Source: Stakelama pacifica
GTDB lineage: Bacteria > Pseudomonadota > Alphaproteobacteria > Sphingomonadales > Sphingomonadaceae
Assembly (NCBI RefSeq): GCF_004361835.1
Contig: NZ_SNWD01000002.1
Location: forward strand, 490,080-554,079
Length of the DNA stretch: 64,000 bases
Direction of reading: 5' to 3'
How positions within the stretch are numbered: the first letter of the stretch is position 1; every line of letters starts with the position of its first letter. The translations under genes were made by a program, and so were the position numbers. Positions 19,070 to 27,406 of this stretch are shown one piece after another. The notes beneath the pieces were generated by a model. It searched no databases and had not been told where the DNA came from. It saw only the letters and a list, made by a program, of their open reading frames with translations.

Positions 19070-19378
19070 TCAGTTTCCCAAGAACCGCTTGCGGCGTTCC
19101 TGCGCGTCGACCTTGATGATCGCTTCTTCGGCGGTGGCGCATTCGCCGCCCCGCACCGAGCCATCACGACATCCGGCGACGACTTGCCGCGCTTCGTCGA
19201 TATGCGCGATGAAATACTGCGTGCCGCGCGCCTCGCTGGGCGCCGCAGCGATGGGCGAAGGGATGACGACGGGCGCTGTCTGCTGCGTCGGCGCGATCGC
19301 CGGCCGCAGGACAAATCCACCCGCGAAGCCGACGAGCAAAGTTACGAGCACGATGATGATTGTCTTGCTTTGGGGCAT
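19070..19378 (-). CDS. Small membrane-anchored hypothetical protein opposite the trb operon
   Basis: A 102-residue protein with one N-terminal membrane helix (KTIIIVLVTLLVGFAGGFVL), a Pro-rich linker, and a soluble domain with two cysteines (VAGCRDGSVRGGECATAEEA) ending in a basic AQERRKRFLGN tail. I chose the ATG at 19378, just before the membrane helix; another at 19402 gives 8 extra residues. It is convergent with DUF2274. I do not recognise the family; the topology and paired cysteines resemble small exclusion-type proteins such as TrbK-alt, a weak inference. Confidence 0.6.
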   Translation of the reverse strand: MPQSKTIIIVLVTLLVGFAGGFVLRPAIAPTQQTAPVVIPSPIAAAPSEARGTQYFIAHIDEARQVVAGCRDGSVRGGECATAEEAIIKVDAQERRKRFLGN

Positions 19379-19416
19379 GCGGCAGCTCCAAGAATTGGAC
19401 ATCTAATTTACTAGAA

Positions 19417-20331
19417 TCACGGTAGGAAATCAAAAGGCAGCGCATGGCGTTTCGTGATGAATCCAAGAAACCGTCGCAGGGCTGGATTGCCGTTGTCCTC
19501 TCGCCAGTAGCCCGAATAGCCGACCAGCGCTGGTCCTTGCTCGCCGTGGATCGGTCGATAGATTACGTCGGGATAGTGAGCGCCCGTCGAACCCTCGCAA
19601 ACGATACTCACTCCGCATCCACCGCCAAGAATACTTAGGATGGTTTCGCGGCTGGATTGTCGCAGCCGAATGTCCGGACTTGCGCTCGACACCGACAATC
19701 GCCCTAGCAGGATGTCGCGCATCTCCGGGCCGGGATCGGCGGCGGGCAACAGGAAGCGCTCGCCTCGGAGGTCGGTCCAGTGAACTACGTTGCGTTCGGC
19801 GAACGGATGTGAGGCCGGGAGTGCAACCAACATCCGCTCGCTCCACAGCGGTTGGCAACGAAAGCCATTATGTCCCATCGCGCCCATCAGGATGGTCATA
19901 TCGATCTCACCCGCGCTGAGGCCCGCGAGAAGCACAGCGCGATCGGCTTCCACGCAGTCAACCTCGACCTCTGGATGGGTCGCACGCCAACCCATCATCG
20001 TCGCTCGGAGATTGCCAGCTGAGACCGAGCTATTATGACCGAGCCTCAGACCACCGGCCCGACCTTGGCCAGCGGCCCGCATCATCGCCACGAGGTGGTC
20101 AGCGCTGGCGATCATCGGTCGAATGCCGCGAAGGAATACTTTACCCGCCAACGTCGGGGTGACTCCCGAGCGCGAGCGTTCGAAAATCGGCGTCCCGACC
20201 GCCCGCTCTAGCTTCAGGATATTCCTGCTGAGCGTCGATTGCTCGATGTCGAGGGCGCGGGCCGCCCGGTAGAAGCTTCCATGATCCGCTGCCGCAACGG
20301 CATAGCGAAGTTGGCGGATATCAAACGGCAC
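19417..20331 (-). CDS. LysR family transcriptional regulator
   Basis: A 304-residue LysR-type regulator: HTH at residues 3-62 (RQLRYAVAAADHGSFYRAAR, then LSRNILKLERAVGTPIFERS) and an effector domain at about 90-290. It lies 9 bases after the molybdopterin subunit gene on the same strand, so it may be co-transcribed with the oxidoreductase operon and act on it. The inducer is unknown. Confidence 0.88.
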   Translation of the reverse strand: MPFDIRQLRYAVAAADHGSFYRAARALDIEQSTLSRNILKLERAVGTPIFERSRSGVTPTLAGKVFLRGIRPMIASADHLVAMMRAAGQGRAGGLRLGHNSSVSAGNLRATMMGWRATHPEVEVDCVEADRAVLLAGLSAGEIDMTILMGAMGHNGFRCQPLWSERMLVALPASHPFAERNVVHWTDLRGERFLLPAADPGPEMRDILLGRLSVSSASPDIRLRQSSRETILSILGGGCGVSIVCEGSTGAHYPDVIYRPIHGEQGPALVGYSGYWREDNGNPALRRFLGFITKRHALPFDFLP

Positions 20332-20340
20332 GTTCCTTTG

Positions 20341-22557
20341 TTACCTCCCAAAGATTGCCGATCCCGCATTGGAGAAACCCGCGTTCGCTGCGCCCCCGTG
20401 CATGAACGGCAAGCTTCGCGTGGGAGAACCGGTCAAGGTGAGTATGGCGTTCGCAACCGCGGGCGCGATCGGCGGCACGCCGGGTTCGCCCATGCCGGAC
20501 GGCCGGTTGGTGGATGGAATGATGTACGTCTCGACTGCAGGCATCTCGTTCATGCGCAGGACTGGGTAGGAATCGAAGTTGGTTTCCTGGACGATGCCAT
20601 CCTTGAGCGTGACGGCGCCGTAGAGCGCGGCCGAGAGGCCGAAGCCGATCCCCCCTTCCGTCTGTGCGGCGATCAGATCAGGCGAGATGGCTATGCCGCA
20701 GTCGACGACCGCGAAGACGCGTCGCACAATGGGCCATCCCTCGCTCATGCGCACTTCGGCGATCTGACCGACAATGGTGCCGAAAGCCTCATGTATGGCG
20801 AGACCTCGCGCCCAGCCAGCTTCGAGCGGCTTGCCCCAACCCGCCTTGCTACACAGCATGTCAAGCACCGCTACGTGCCGAGTTGCGCCTGCCTTCTGAT
20901 ATAATGAGCGTCGGTATGCTGCCGGATCGCGGCCGGCACGCCGGGCGAGCTGATCGACGATATGCTCCATTACCATGCCGGTGTGGGAGTGGCCGACAGA
21001 GCGCCAGAATGAGACCGGCACCGGAAAACTCGGGCTGAAGACCTTGCCATCGACGGTCGACGCGGTCGAGAAATAAGGCGAATCCGTAATGCCCTCGATC
21101 GCCTGCTGATTTCCACCAATCGGCATCAGCGGCTGGCAAACGGTATGAATGCGCCAACGCGCCGGGAAACCATCGGCGCCAAGTTGGATCCAGGCACGGT
21201 GATGCGACATGGGCCGAAAGTAGCCGGACATCATTTCATCTTCCCGAGTCCAGATCAGCTTGACGGGGCGGCCTTCTGTCCGCTTCGCAATCCGCACGCT
21301 CTCGATGACATAATCCGACGCCATGAGGCCGCGACGGCCGAATGATCCTCCCGCCGGCACTACTTCGATATCGACCTTTCCGGGGATCGTCAGGGCGACC
21401 CGCGCCGCCTGCACCTGATCGACGATGGGGAGATGGGCGCCCGATGTGATCGAGACATTCCAGCCGTCTACCTTGGCCACGCAGTCAAGCGTCTCCATCG
21501 GTGCATGGGCAAGATAGGGAAAGTCGAACGCGAATTCGACCACGTCGCCCGTGAACGGAGCTTCTGGGTTTTCACCCTTGGTCCCAAAGTCGCTCGGATC
21601 GACATCGCCGCGTCCCGTGGCGATGTCGTGATAATAGCGGAGGAGTTCGGGCGTCGAGCGCTTCTCCGCCTCGCTATCGTCCCATTCGATGCGAAGTGCG
21701 TCGCGCCCCAGCTTCGCCGCGAAGGTCGATTCCGCCACTACCGCAACCCCGGTTTCGATCGCGAAGGCATCGACCACGCCCTTGATCTTTCGAGCGTCAG
21801 ACGCATCATACCGCGCAAGCTTGCCGCCAAAGCGGGGGCTGTGCGCAACCATTCCGACCAGCATGCCGGGACGCTGGATGTCCTGCGTATAGACTTGGGC
21901 TCCCGTGCTTTTCGGCTGGCTGTCCTTACGGCGCACCCGATCGGTGCCGATCAGTCGGTAGTCCTTGGCTTGCTTCAGGGCCGGCGATTGCGGCGGGGTG
22001 TGGCGCGAAGCATCGGCAAGCAGGTCTGCGAAGCTCGCGGAGCGGTTCGAGGCCGGATGCGACACTACTCCATCCCGGACTTCGATCAGTCGACGCGGGA
22101 CCTTCCAGCGAAGGGCTGCCGCATCGACGAACATGGCGCGGGCGGCGGCGCCCGCATTGCGCATGGCATCCCAGTTCGACGCGATGGAGTTCGACCCGGC
22201 AGTGCCCTGAACGCCATAGGCGCGGAAATTGCTCCGGGAATCGATGACACGCACCCGGTCCCAGTCCGCGTCGAGCTCTTCGGCGACGATCGCGGCAATG
22301 CCGGCATGGATGCCTTGCCCCAGTTCCTGCTGCTTGTTGACGATCGTCACCCACCCATCGGGCGTGATGCGGATGAACGATCCGAAGGCGCTCGGCTCGG
22401 GATCGGGGCCGCCGCCGCTCAAGATCGCGCCGCCGACCTGCATCGGATGCGTTGCCGTATAACCGACGACCAACGCGCCGCCGATCAGTGAGCCGCCTAG
22501 AATCATTCGGCGGCGCGTCATGCGAAAACCACGCTTTGCGCCTTGTACATCGGTCAC
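20341..22557 (-). CDS. Molybdopterin-binding subunit of an isoquinoline 1-oxidoreductase-like dehydrogenase
   Basis: A 738-residue large subunit of a periplasmic xanthine-oxidase-family hydroxylase or aldehyde dehydrogenase (IorB-like). The GTG at 22557 is chosen for its AAGGAG site; a longer frame to 22605 exists. A Tat-type signal is visible (TRRRMILGGSLIGGALVVGY, with an RRR motif), fitting export with bound cofactor. Molybdopterin-binding segments are seen in the second half (for example VVPAGGSFGRRGLMASDYVI), and GMGEPGVPPIAPAVANA near the C-terminus carries the conserved catalytic Glu. Partners: the cytochrome c and 2Fe-2S subunits upstream. The substrate (N-heterocycle or aldehyde) is not determined. 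Confidence 0.87.
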   Translation of the reverse strand: MTDVQGAKRGFRMTRRRMILGGSLIGGALVVGYTATHPMQVGGAILSGGGPDPEPSAFGSFIRITPDGWVTIVNKQQELGQGIHAGIAAIVAEELDADWDRVRVIDSRSNFRAYGVQGTAGSNSIASNWDAMRNAGAAARAMFVDAAALRWKVPRRLIEVRDGVVSHPASNRSASFADLLADASRHTPPQSPALKQAKDYRLIGTDRVRRKDSQPKSTGAQVYTQDIQRPGMLVGMVAHSPRFGGKLARYDASDARKIKGVVDAFAIETGVAVVAESTFAAKLGRDALRIEWDDSEAEKRSTPELLRYYHDIATGRGDVDPSDFGTKGENPEAPFTGDVVEFAFDFPYLAHAPMETLDCVAKVDGWNVSITSGAHLPIVDQVQAARVALTIPGKVDIEVVPAGGSFGRRGLMASDYVIESVRIAKRTEGRPVKLIWTREDEMMSGYFRPMSHHRAWIQLGADGFPARWRIHTVCQPLMPIGGNQQAIEGITDSPYFSTASTVDGKVFSPSFPVPVSFWRSVGHSHTGMVMEHIVDQLARRAGRDPAAYRRSLYQKAGATRHVAVLDMLCSKAGWGKPLEAGWARGLAIHEAFGTIVGQIAEVRMSEGWPIVRRVFAVVDCGIAISPDLIAAQTEGGIGFGLSAALYGAVTLKDGIVQETNFDSYPVLRMNEMPAVETYIIPSTNRPSGMGEPGVPPIAPAVANAILTLTGSPTRSLPFMHGGAANAGFSNAGSAIFGR

Positions 22558-22585
22558 GCTGGTCTCCTTTTGCGATGTCGCTGGC

Positions 22586-23272
22586 TCAGGCCGGGCATTT
22601 CGCACCGGTATCGAGCCAGGCCTTGATCAGCGCGGCAAACTCAGCCTGTGTGCCCGGCGCGGGCGTGCGCTCGCCGCCTGGGTGCCAGGCCCAACCGACC
22701 AGTTCGTCTTCGGCCAGGTGATGAAGCAGTTCCTCGCGGCCCATATGCGCGCGCGCCGGGTCCAGTATCTGCCGACAGATTTCGCCGAGTGTCTTGCCCT
22801 GCCAGGCCATCCCAATCGGCGCGAGTTTCCATTTGGGATTGCCCGGCACGCCCGATGGCTCGAAGTTCTCGTCATGATGGCAGGTCGAGCAGCGCAAGGT
22901 TGGCTCACCGCCGCCATCCGGGCCGCGGGCGACCCAAGGGGTGTGCGGACGCATGGCGTCGGTTTGCGTCGGACGGTCGGTCCGCGGATGGCAGTTCATG
23001 CAGCGCGGATGCTGGATCACGCGGCCCGCTTCCTCGAATAGCGCGAGCGATCGCGCCTGCGGGTCCGCAATGCTCGCGAACGCGGCGACAGGGCGCAGGT
23101 GAGCGATCTCGATCCGCGGATGACTGGCGGGAAGCGACTGTGCCTGCGGCAGCGGCTGGGGACGCAGGACGATTGCCGACACGAGGACGATGGCTGCGAC
23201 GATCAGCGCCAGTATGGGTAAGCAGCCGAAGCGTCGACGCCTGCTCAGTCCGGAGGAACGTCGCCATCTCAC
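22586..23272 (-). CDS. Membrane-anchored c-type cytochrome of the oxidoreductase operon
   Basis: A 228-residue protein with one N-terminal membrane helix (CLPILALIVAAIVLVSAIVL) and two heme c attachment motifs, CMNCH and CSTCH, so a diheme periplasmic cytochrome. It should carry electrons from the molybdenum enzyme to the respiratory chain. Its start overlaps the stop of the 2Fe-2S subunit gene (ATGA at 23269-23272) and it lies 28 bases upstream of the large-subunit gene, so the three form one complex and one operon. Confidence 0.87.
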   Translation of the reverse strand: MRWRRSSGLSRRRRFGCLPILALIVAAIVLVSAIVLRPQPLPQAQSLPASHPRIEIAHLRPVAAFASIADPQARSLALFEEAGRVIQHPRCMNCHPRTDRPTQTDAMRPHTPWVARGPDGGGEPTLRCSTCHHDENFEPSGVPGNPKWKLAPIGMAWQGKTLGEICRQILDPARAHMGREELLHHLAEDELVGWAWHPGGERTPAPGTQAEFAALIKAWLDTGAKCPA

Positions 23273-23739
23273 GACCGGCCGGACCCAAGCACGCCGGCGG
23301 CATCATGAATCGCGGCGCGGATGCGGTTGTAGGTGGCGCAGCGGCAGATGTTGCCGCTCATGGCGATATCGACGTCGTCGTCGGTCGGCGCTGGAATCGC
23401 GCGGAGCAGCGCCACCGCGCTCATGACCTGACCTGACTGGCAGAAGCCACATTGCGGCACGTCGCGTGCAATCCAGGCGTCCTGGATCGCCTTGGTCTCC
23501 GCACCCTCCACAGCTTCGATCGTCACGATCTGCGCTGAGGCCACGGCCTCCAGCGCAAGGGAGCATGATCGCATCGGCTGACCATCAACATGCACGGTGC
23601 AGGCGCCGCACTGCGCAACGCCGCAGCCATATTTCGTACCCGTCAGTTTCAGCGTATCTCGAAGCACCCAGAGAAGGGGAGTCTGGCCGTCCTCGTCGAT
23701 GCTATGGACCTGGCCGTTGACTGAAAGGGAATATGGCAT
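23269..23739 (-). CDS. [2Fe-2S] subunit of the isoquinoline 1-oxidoreductase-like dehydrogenase
   Basis: A 156-residue IorA-like small subunit. It has two cluster-binding regions: the ferredoxin-like YGCGVAQCGACTVHVDG and a C-terminal four-cysteine helical region (CGFCQSGQ and GNICRCATYNRIRAAI). It relays electrons from the molybdenum site to the cytochrome encoded next. It is first in the operon on the minus strand. The promoter should lie in 23740-23909. Confidence 0.92.
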   Translation of the reverse strand: MPYSLSVNGQVHSIDEDGQTPLLWVLRDTLKLTGTKYGCGVAQCGACTVHVDGQPMRSCSLALEAVASAQIVTIEAVEGAETKAIQDAWIARDVPQCGFCQSGQVMSAVALLRAIPAPTDDDVDIAMSGNICRCATYNRIRAAIHDAAGVLGSGRS

Positions 23740-23782
23740 GGGCTAAGCCTGGGGAGCATTGATCATGCCGCCGAAAGTATGC

Positions 23783-23812
23783 GGATCCGGTAAGGCAGAG
23801 AACGCCGGATCC
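23783..23812. promoter_or_regulatory. 8-bp inverted repeat upstream of the oxidoreductase operon
   Basis: GGATCCGG and CCGGATCC are separated by 14 bases, about 45-75 bases upstream of the 2Fe-2S subunit start. It could be an operator (for example for the LysR protein) or a hairpin ending the methyltransferase transcript that comes from further upstream on the same strand. There is no U-run to favour a terminator. Confidence 0.4.
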
Positions 23813-23909
23813 TTCAGATAACATGCCTATTTCTGCAAGAGCGCAATCGTGCGATTGTGGTGTCACAAAGTAATCGCGCGGACGGAAAAAGGGATGATGC
23901 CGGTGCTTG

Positions 23910-24527
23910 CTATGATGCTGTGCCGCACTTGCAGGTAGTTGCGGAGGTCAGGAGAGCGGGAGCATCTCCGCGCGGCTGTGAGACAAAAATGCGATAAACC
24001 GATGCCGGAGGTACGTTGCGAAGGGTCGTTCCGACCCGTTCAGCGACAAGCCCGAGGCGGTCGAGTACGTCGTCGGGTACGGAGCATCGCCGGCCGTAGG
24101 TGAACAGGTAAAGCGCTGCCTCCGGCTTCATGCGGCCGAACGCGGCGCGCATGATTGCTTCGATCTGCCGGGTATTCATGCTCCGGAGACCTAGCCCGCA
24201 GACCGCAGCGCCAAATTCGCGGGTTCGACCGTCTTGATCCGAGGATAGCTCGGCCGCATCGAGGCCAAGCACCGTTGCACAAGGGTAGCGCCGCCTCAGT
24301 ATCGCTGCAAAGGTCTGGTTCAGTTCCACCAATGTCAGATCGCGTTCGGCGACCCCGCGTGTAACCAGCCCTTGCGTGAACACGCCGGTACCCGGCCCAA
24401 GCTCCAGGACAGGACCCGTCCACTTATCGATGTGCTGGGTGATAAGCGATACGAGTGCTTTGCCGGATGGAGCGATCGCGGCAGTTCCTCCTGGATCGCG
24501 GAGCCACTCCATGAGGAACCGAAACAT
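23910..24527 (-). CDS. PmtA-like SAM-dependent methyltransferase (phospholipid N-methyltransferase type)
   Basis: A 205-residue class I methyltransferase. The SAM site is VLELGPGTGVFTQGL at residues 40-54, with the LVELNQTFAAILRRRYP acidic-loop region after it. The N-terminus MFRFLMEWLRDPGGTAAIAP matches PmtA-like proteins that methylate phosphatidylethanolamine. I chose the ATG at 24527 because the family starts there and GGAGG lies about 10 bases upstream; an in-frame ATG at 24629 would add 34 residues of unrelated sequence. The C-terminus has three cysteines or threonine-rich residues of no known role. Confidence 0.72.
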   Translation of the reverse strand: MFRFLMEWLRDPGGTAAIAPSGKALVSLITQHIDKWTGPVLELGPGTGVFTQGLVTRGVAERDLTLVELNQTFAAILRRRYPCATVLGLDAAELSSDQDGRTREFGAAVCGLGLRSMNTRQIEAIMRAAFGRMKPEAALYLFTYGRRCSVPDDVLDRLGLVAERVGTTLRNVPPASVYRIFVSQPRGDAPALLTSATTCKCGTAS

Positions 24528-24962
24528 GTCCCTCGCCCCTCCGCGTTGGTCGCTCAGATGGTTATCGCCGCTGGTCTCAGGGCAAAGGCCTTTCCACCGC
24601 GAGGGAACGGTGCATGTCGATGAATTCATTACAAGCGATCCACGGTTTTGCGTTTGGGGAACGAGGCCGCGCGCCTGATTTGCGGAGGGATGTCGGAAGC
24701 GTTCCAGCCGGCCATGAATATGTCTTTCGAGAGCTTTTCTGGTGTCTTCGCCAAGATACGCCTCGGCACGCCAGGCTCCATGCCTGAACCCGGGACTTAC
24801 TTGCCCAATCCTCCGATTAGCGGGACGTCGCGTGTCGAGTGCATGGATCAAGCAAGTCTCCGTAGGTAACCAAGGCCACAGCCGCGGGCATGACGTTCAT
24901 CGCGCTGCTGGGCTTCTTCGTTACAGGGATGCGGCGGGCTGTGCGAAGAAGCGACGCGACGC
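24528..24962. other. Gene-poor stretch between methyltransferase and DUF1097 gene
   Basis: About 430 bases. An open minus-strand frame continues upstream of the methyltransferase to 24851, but its translation has no recognisable domain. No convincing promoter, repeat or RNA element is seen. Confidence 0.4.
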
Positions 24963-25487
24963 TTACTCGGCAAAGCGTCGATTGAGGGTTTGACAGGTAT
25001 AACCGGCCAGCCCGCCGATTGCGGTCGCCGATGCTAAATGGGCAAACGATGCGATGGCGAGGTCGAACTCGGCAGCAAAGAAGGTCACCATTCCGAGGAA
25101 CCACGCCAGCATGTTGCCCAATATTTCACGGGCGCGGAGGCCGACGATCAGCATGGCGACCAGGAACACGACGACCGGTAGGGCCATGTGATTCAGGGAC
25201 GGCATGAGGGCGCCGGTGATGATGTGCGACACGGCGCCGATTGCGATGCCGAGCCACAGGCATAGCATTGCCGACAGGCAGTTCGCCAGCGACGTGGGGC
25301 GCGTAAACCACGCAATGAAACCAGCGAACATCACCCATACTTCAAGGCTCAGCGCGGCGCTGAGCCAGGCAGCAAACGCGGCCACGACGGAGGCGATCAG
25401 CGTCCAGAGGAGGAACTTGTCGCGGGTGTCGCGGGGACTGGCCGATGGTGGCATCTGCGAAGCTTCCGGCACTTGTGAGCTACTCAT
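24963..25487 (-). CDS. DUF1097 family inner-membrane protein
   Basis: A 174-residue protein with a soluble N-terminus of about 25 residues and five or so hydrophobic segments (for example LIASVVAAFAAWLSAALSL and MALPVVVFLVAMLIVGL). The pattern fits DUF1097 (YcdZ-like) membrane proteins of unknown function. I chose the ATG at 25487, with AAGG 8 bases upstream; the frame is open further up. It is the last gene of a probable operon NmrA-SDR-DUF1097. Confidence 0.7.
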   Translation of the reverse strand: MSSSQVPEASQMPPSASPRDTRDKFLLWTLIASVVAAFAAWLSAALSLEVWVMFAGFIAWFTRPTSLANCLSAMLCLWLGIAIGAVSHIITGALMPSLNHMALPVVVFLVAMLIVGLRAREILGNMLAWFLGMVTFFAAEFDLAIASFAHLASATAIGGLAGYTCQTLNRRFAE

Positions 25488-25555
25488 TGCGATGGCCTTT
25501 CGTAGATATCGGGTTGGGGTCGTGCCGAGGATCGGACTTCGAGTGACCGCGGCAA

Positions 25556-26311
25556 CTAGGCAGGATTCAGATTGGCGTAGATTTGCGGATACGATCCGTT
25601 CTGCTGGGCCATTCGCAGTGCCTTGACCCGCTCGACCAGGATCTCGCCGTTGTCCGATGCAGGCTTTTGGAGGAGGTCGACGACTTCCGCGAGGTAGTCG
25701 GCGAGCGGCATGGCAGCGGGATCGCTCGCCTGCAGGGCACCCGCGAGTTCGGTCTGAACATAAGGCGGTGGAAGTTCGATGACTTCGATCGGCATATGCC
25801 GGAGTTGATGGCGCAGCGATTGCAGCCACGAGTGAAGAAACGCCTTGCTCGCGCAATAAGTAGGAAAATTGGAGCGCGGCACGAAGGCCAGACCCGAGGT
25901 TGTGGTGATGATGGTCGCTGACGGCTGCCGCCCCAGCGTCGGCAACAGGGCTGCCGTCAGCCGCAGGACTCCGACGATGTTCGTCTCGATGATGGAGAGC
26001 GAGGTGGCGATGTCGATCGTATCGCCATCCCAGGCTTCGAGCCGGGAAATGCCGGCATTGTTCACGAGCACGTCCAGGTCAGGGAAAAGGGCGCCGACCT
26101 CGTCGACAAGGTGCGCGATCGCCGCGGGATCCCGCATGTTCACCTGCACGCCATGCATTCCCGGGCAGGCGGCGGTGATCTCGTCGATAAGCGGTTGGCG
26201 GCGGCCGGCAATGATGACCTGATTGCCAAGTTGGTGGAACGTCTCGGCGAGACCCCGGCCGATACCGCTCGTACCGCCGGTTATAAGAATGGTGCGACCC
26301 GTCAAAAGCAT
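25556..26311 (-). CDS. Short-chain dehydrogenase (DltE/YqjQ-like)
   Basis: A 251-residue SDR: NAD(P) motif TGGTSGIG at residues 11-18, NNAG at about 87-90, a catalytic serine in TTTSG, and YCASK (Tyr and Lys of the active site) at about 150-154. It is similar to the DltE-like oxidoreductases. It lies 15 bases after the NmrA-like gene and reads the same way, so both are likely co-expressed. Substrate unknown. Confidence 0.85.
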   Translation of the reverse strand: MLLTGRTILITGGTSGIGRGLAETFHQLGNQVIIAGRRQPLIDEITAACPGMHGVQVNMRDPAAIAHLVDEVGALFPDLDVLVNNAGISRLEAWDGDTIDIATSLSIIETNIVGVLRLTAALLPTLGRQPSATIITTTSGLAFVPRSNFPTYCASKAFLHSWLQSLRHQLRHMPIEVIELPPPYVQTELAGALQASDPAAMPLADYLAEVVDLLQKPASDNGEILVERVKALRMAQQNGSYPQIYANLNPA

Positions 26312-26326
26312 GACGTCGTCCTCCTG

Positions 26327-27235
26327 CTAGGGGTGTATCCGTTGGTTGACCTGGCCAAGCACGGCGGGCTTGAGCGTGTCCTCGCACCATTGACGGAAGC
26401 TGGTCGGCGTGGAATTTTCTGCCGTCCTCAGCACCGTCAGATCGAGGCCCTGATCCTTCGCCCAAGCCATATCGGCCATGCCTCTCGCCATGGCGGCGGT
26501 CATGCCGAACTGCACGAACCGGGCGTTATAGGCGTCGAGACGAATCTGCTCATACATCACCGGCTTGCCGAGCACGTCGGAAAGGACCTCGGCCATGTCA
26601 TTGAATGAAATATCCTCGGGACCGAGAACCGGCACCTCGCTCTGACCGGTCCAGCTGTCGTCGAGCAACCAGCGCGCCGCGACCGCTGCAATATCGCGCG
26701 TCGCGACGCTTGGCAGCTTGAGATCGCCGGCGATCGGCAGAAAGAACTTGCCGTGGTCCCGGATCGTGCCTGCCTGCCGGGCAATATTGTCCATGAAGGA
26801 CGGCATGGCGAGGCTACGAAGCGCTACGCCAGTACCGGCGATCAGGTCGTCCATCGCCAGCGAGCCAGCGACATAACCGGCCCTGCCGGCGAGCGGCGAA
26901 CCCCGTCCGAGCGCGGTGATCGATACGACGCGCTTGATACCATGCTCATCCAGGGCGGCGACAGCGGGGCGCGTGAAATCAACGTAAGCAGCCATGACCG
27001 AATCCGCCTTCGGATCGGGAGGCACGAGCCAGAACACGGCGTCGGCTCCATCGAATGCACGGCTCACAACGCCAGCGTCACCGTGAGAGCCGTTGATGAC
27101 TTCGGCGCGGCTGCGCACCTCGTCGGACAGATGCGATGGATCGCGCGCGATCACCCTGATCGGCGCGTCCGCCCGAAGGAGGATTTGGATGAGTTGCCGA
27201 CCGATAAGGCCGGTCGGGGCGGTCACAACGATCAT
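26327..27235 (-). CDS. NmrA-family NAD(P)-binding protein
   Basis: A 302-residue atypical SDR: the N-terminus VVTAPTGLIGRQLIQILLR holds a GxxGxxG-type NAD(P) site, followed by the DGADAVFWLVPPDPKADS and VVSITALGRGSPLAGRAGYV segments typical of NmrA/NAD-dependent ergot-type reductases. The catalytic YxxxK is not obvious, so it may be a redox sensor or a reductase. It is first in a minus-strand operon and is divergent from the AraC gene at 27407, which probably controls it. Confidence 0.83.
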   Translation of the reverse strand: MIVVTAPTGLIGRQLIQILLRADAPIRVIARDPSHLSDEVRSRAEVINGSHGDAGVVSRAFDGADAVFWLVPPDPKADSVMAAYVDFTRPAVAALDEHGIKRVVSITALGRGSPLAGRAGYVAGSLAMDDLIAGTGVALRSLAMPSFMDNIARQAGTIRDHGKFFLPIAGDLKLPSVATRDIAAVAARWLLDDSWTGQSEVPVLGPEDISFNDMAEVLSDVLGKPVMYEQIRLDAYNARFVQFGMTAAMARGMADMAWAKDQGLDLTVLRTAENSTPTSFRQWCEDTLKPAVLGQVNQRIHP

Positions 27236-27406
27236 GCTCTACTCCGGTGTATGTGCGCCGAGGCGCGGCCATGTCCGCGCTCCGTTAGCTTGCGGGAGGG
27301 GTGGCCCCGTCGTCGTCATTCTGTCTGGCAGAGCATGTAGGCGGTTGCGCCGGGACGATCTATGCGCGATAATCTGCATTTCCTTCGCGATCATCCGAGA
27401 CTTGCT

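Noticed and set aside
20239..22491. Long plus-strand frames of 221 and 352 codons
   Set aside because: They are opposite the molybdopterin subunit gene, whose motifs are clear. The antisense products have no recognisable fold.
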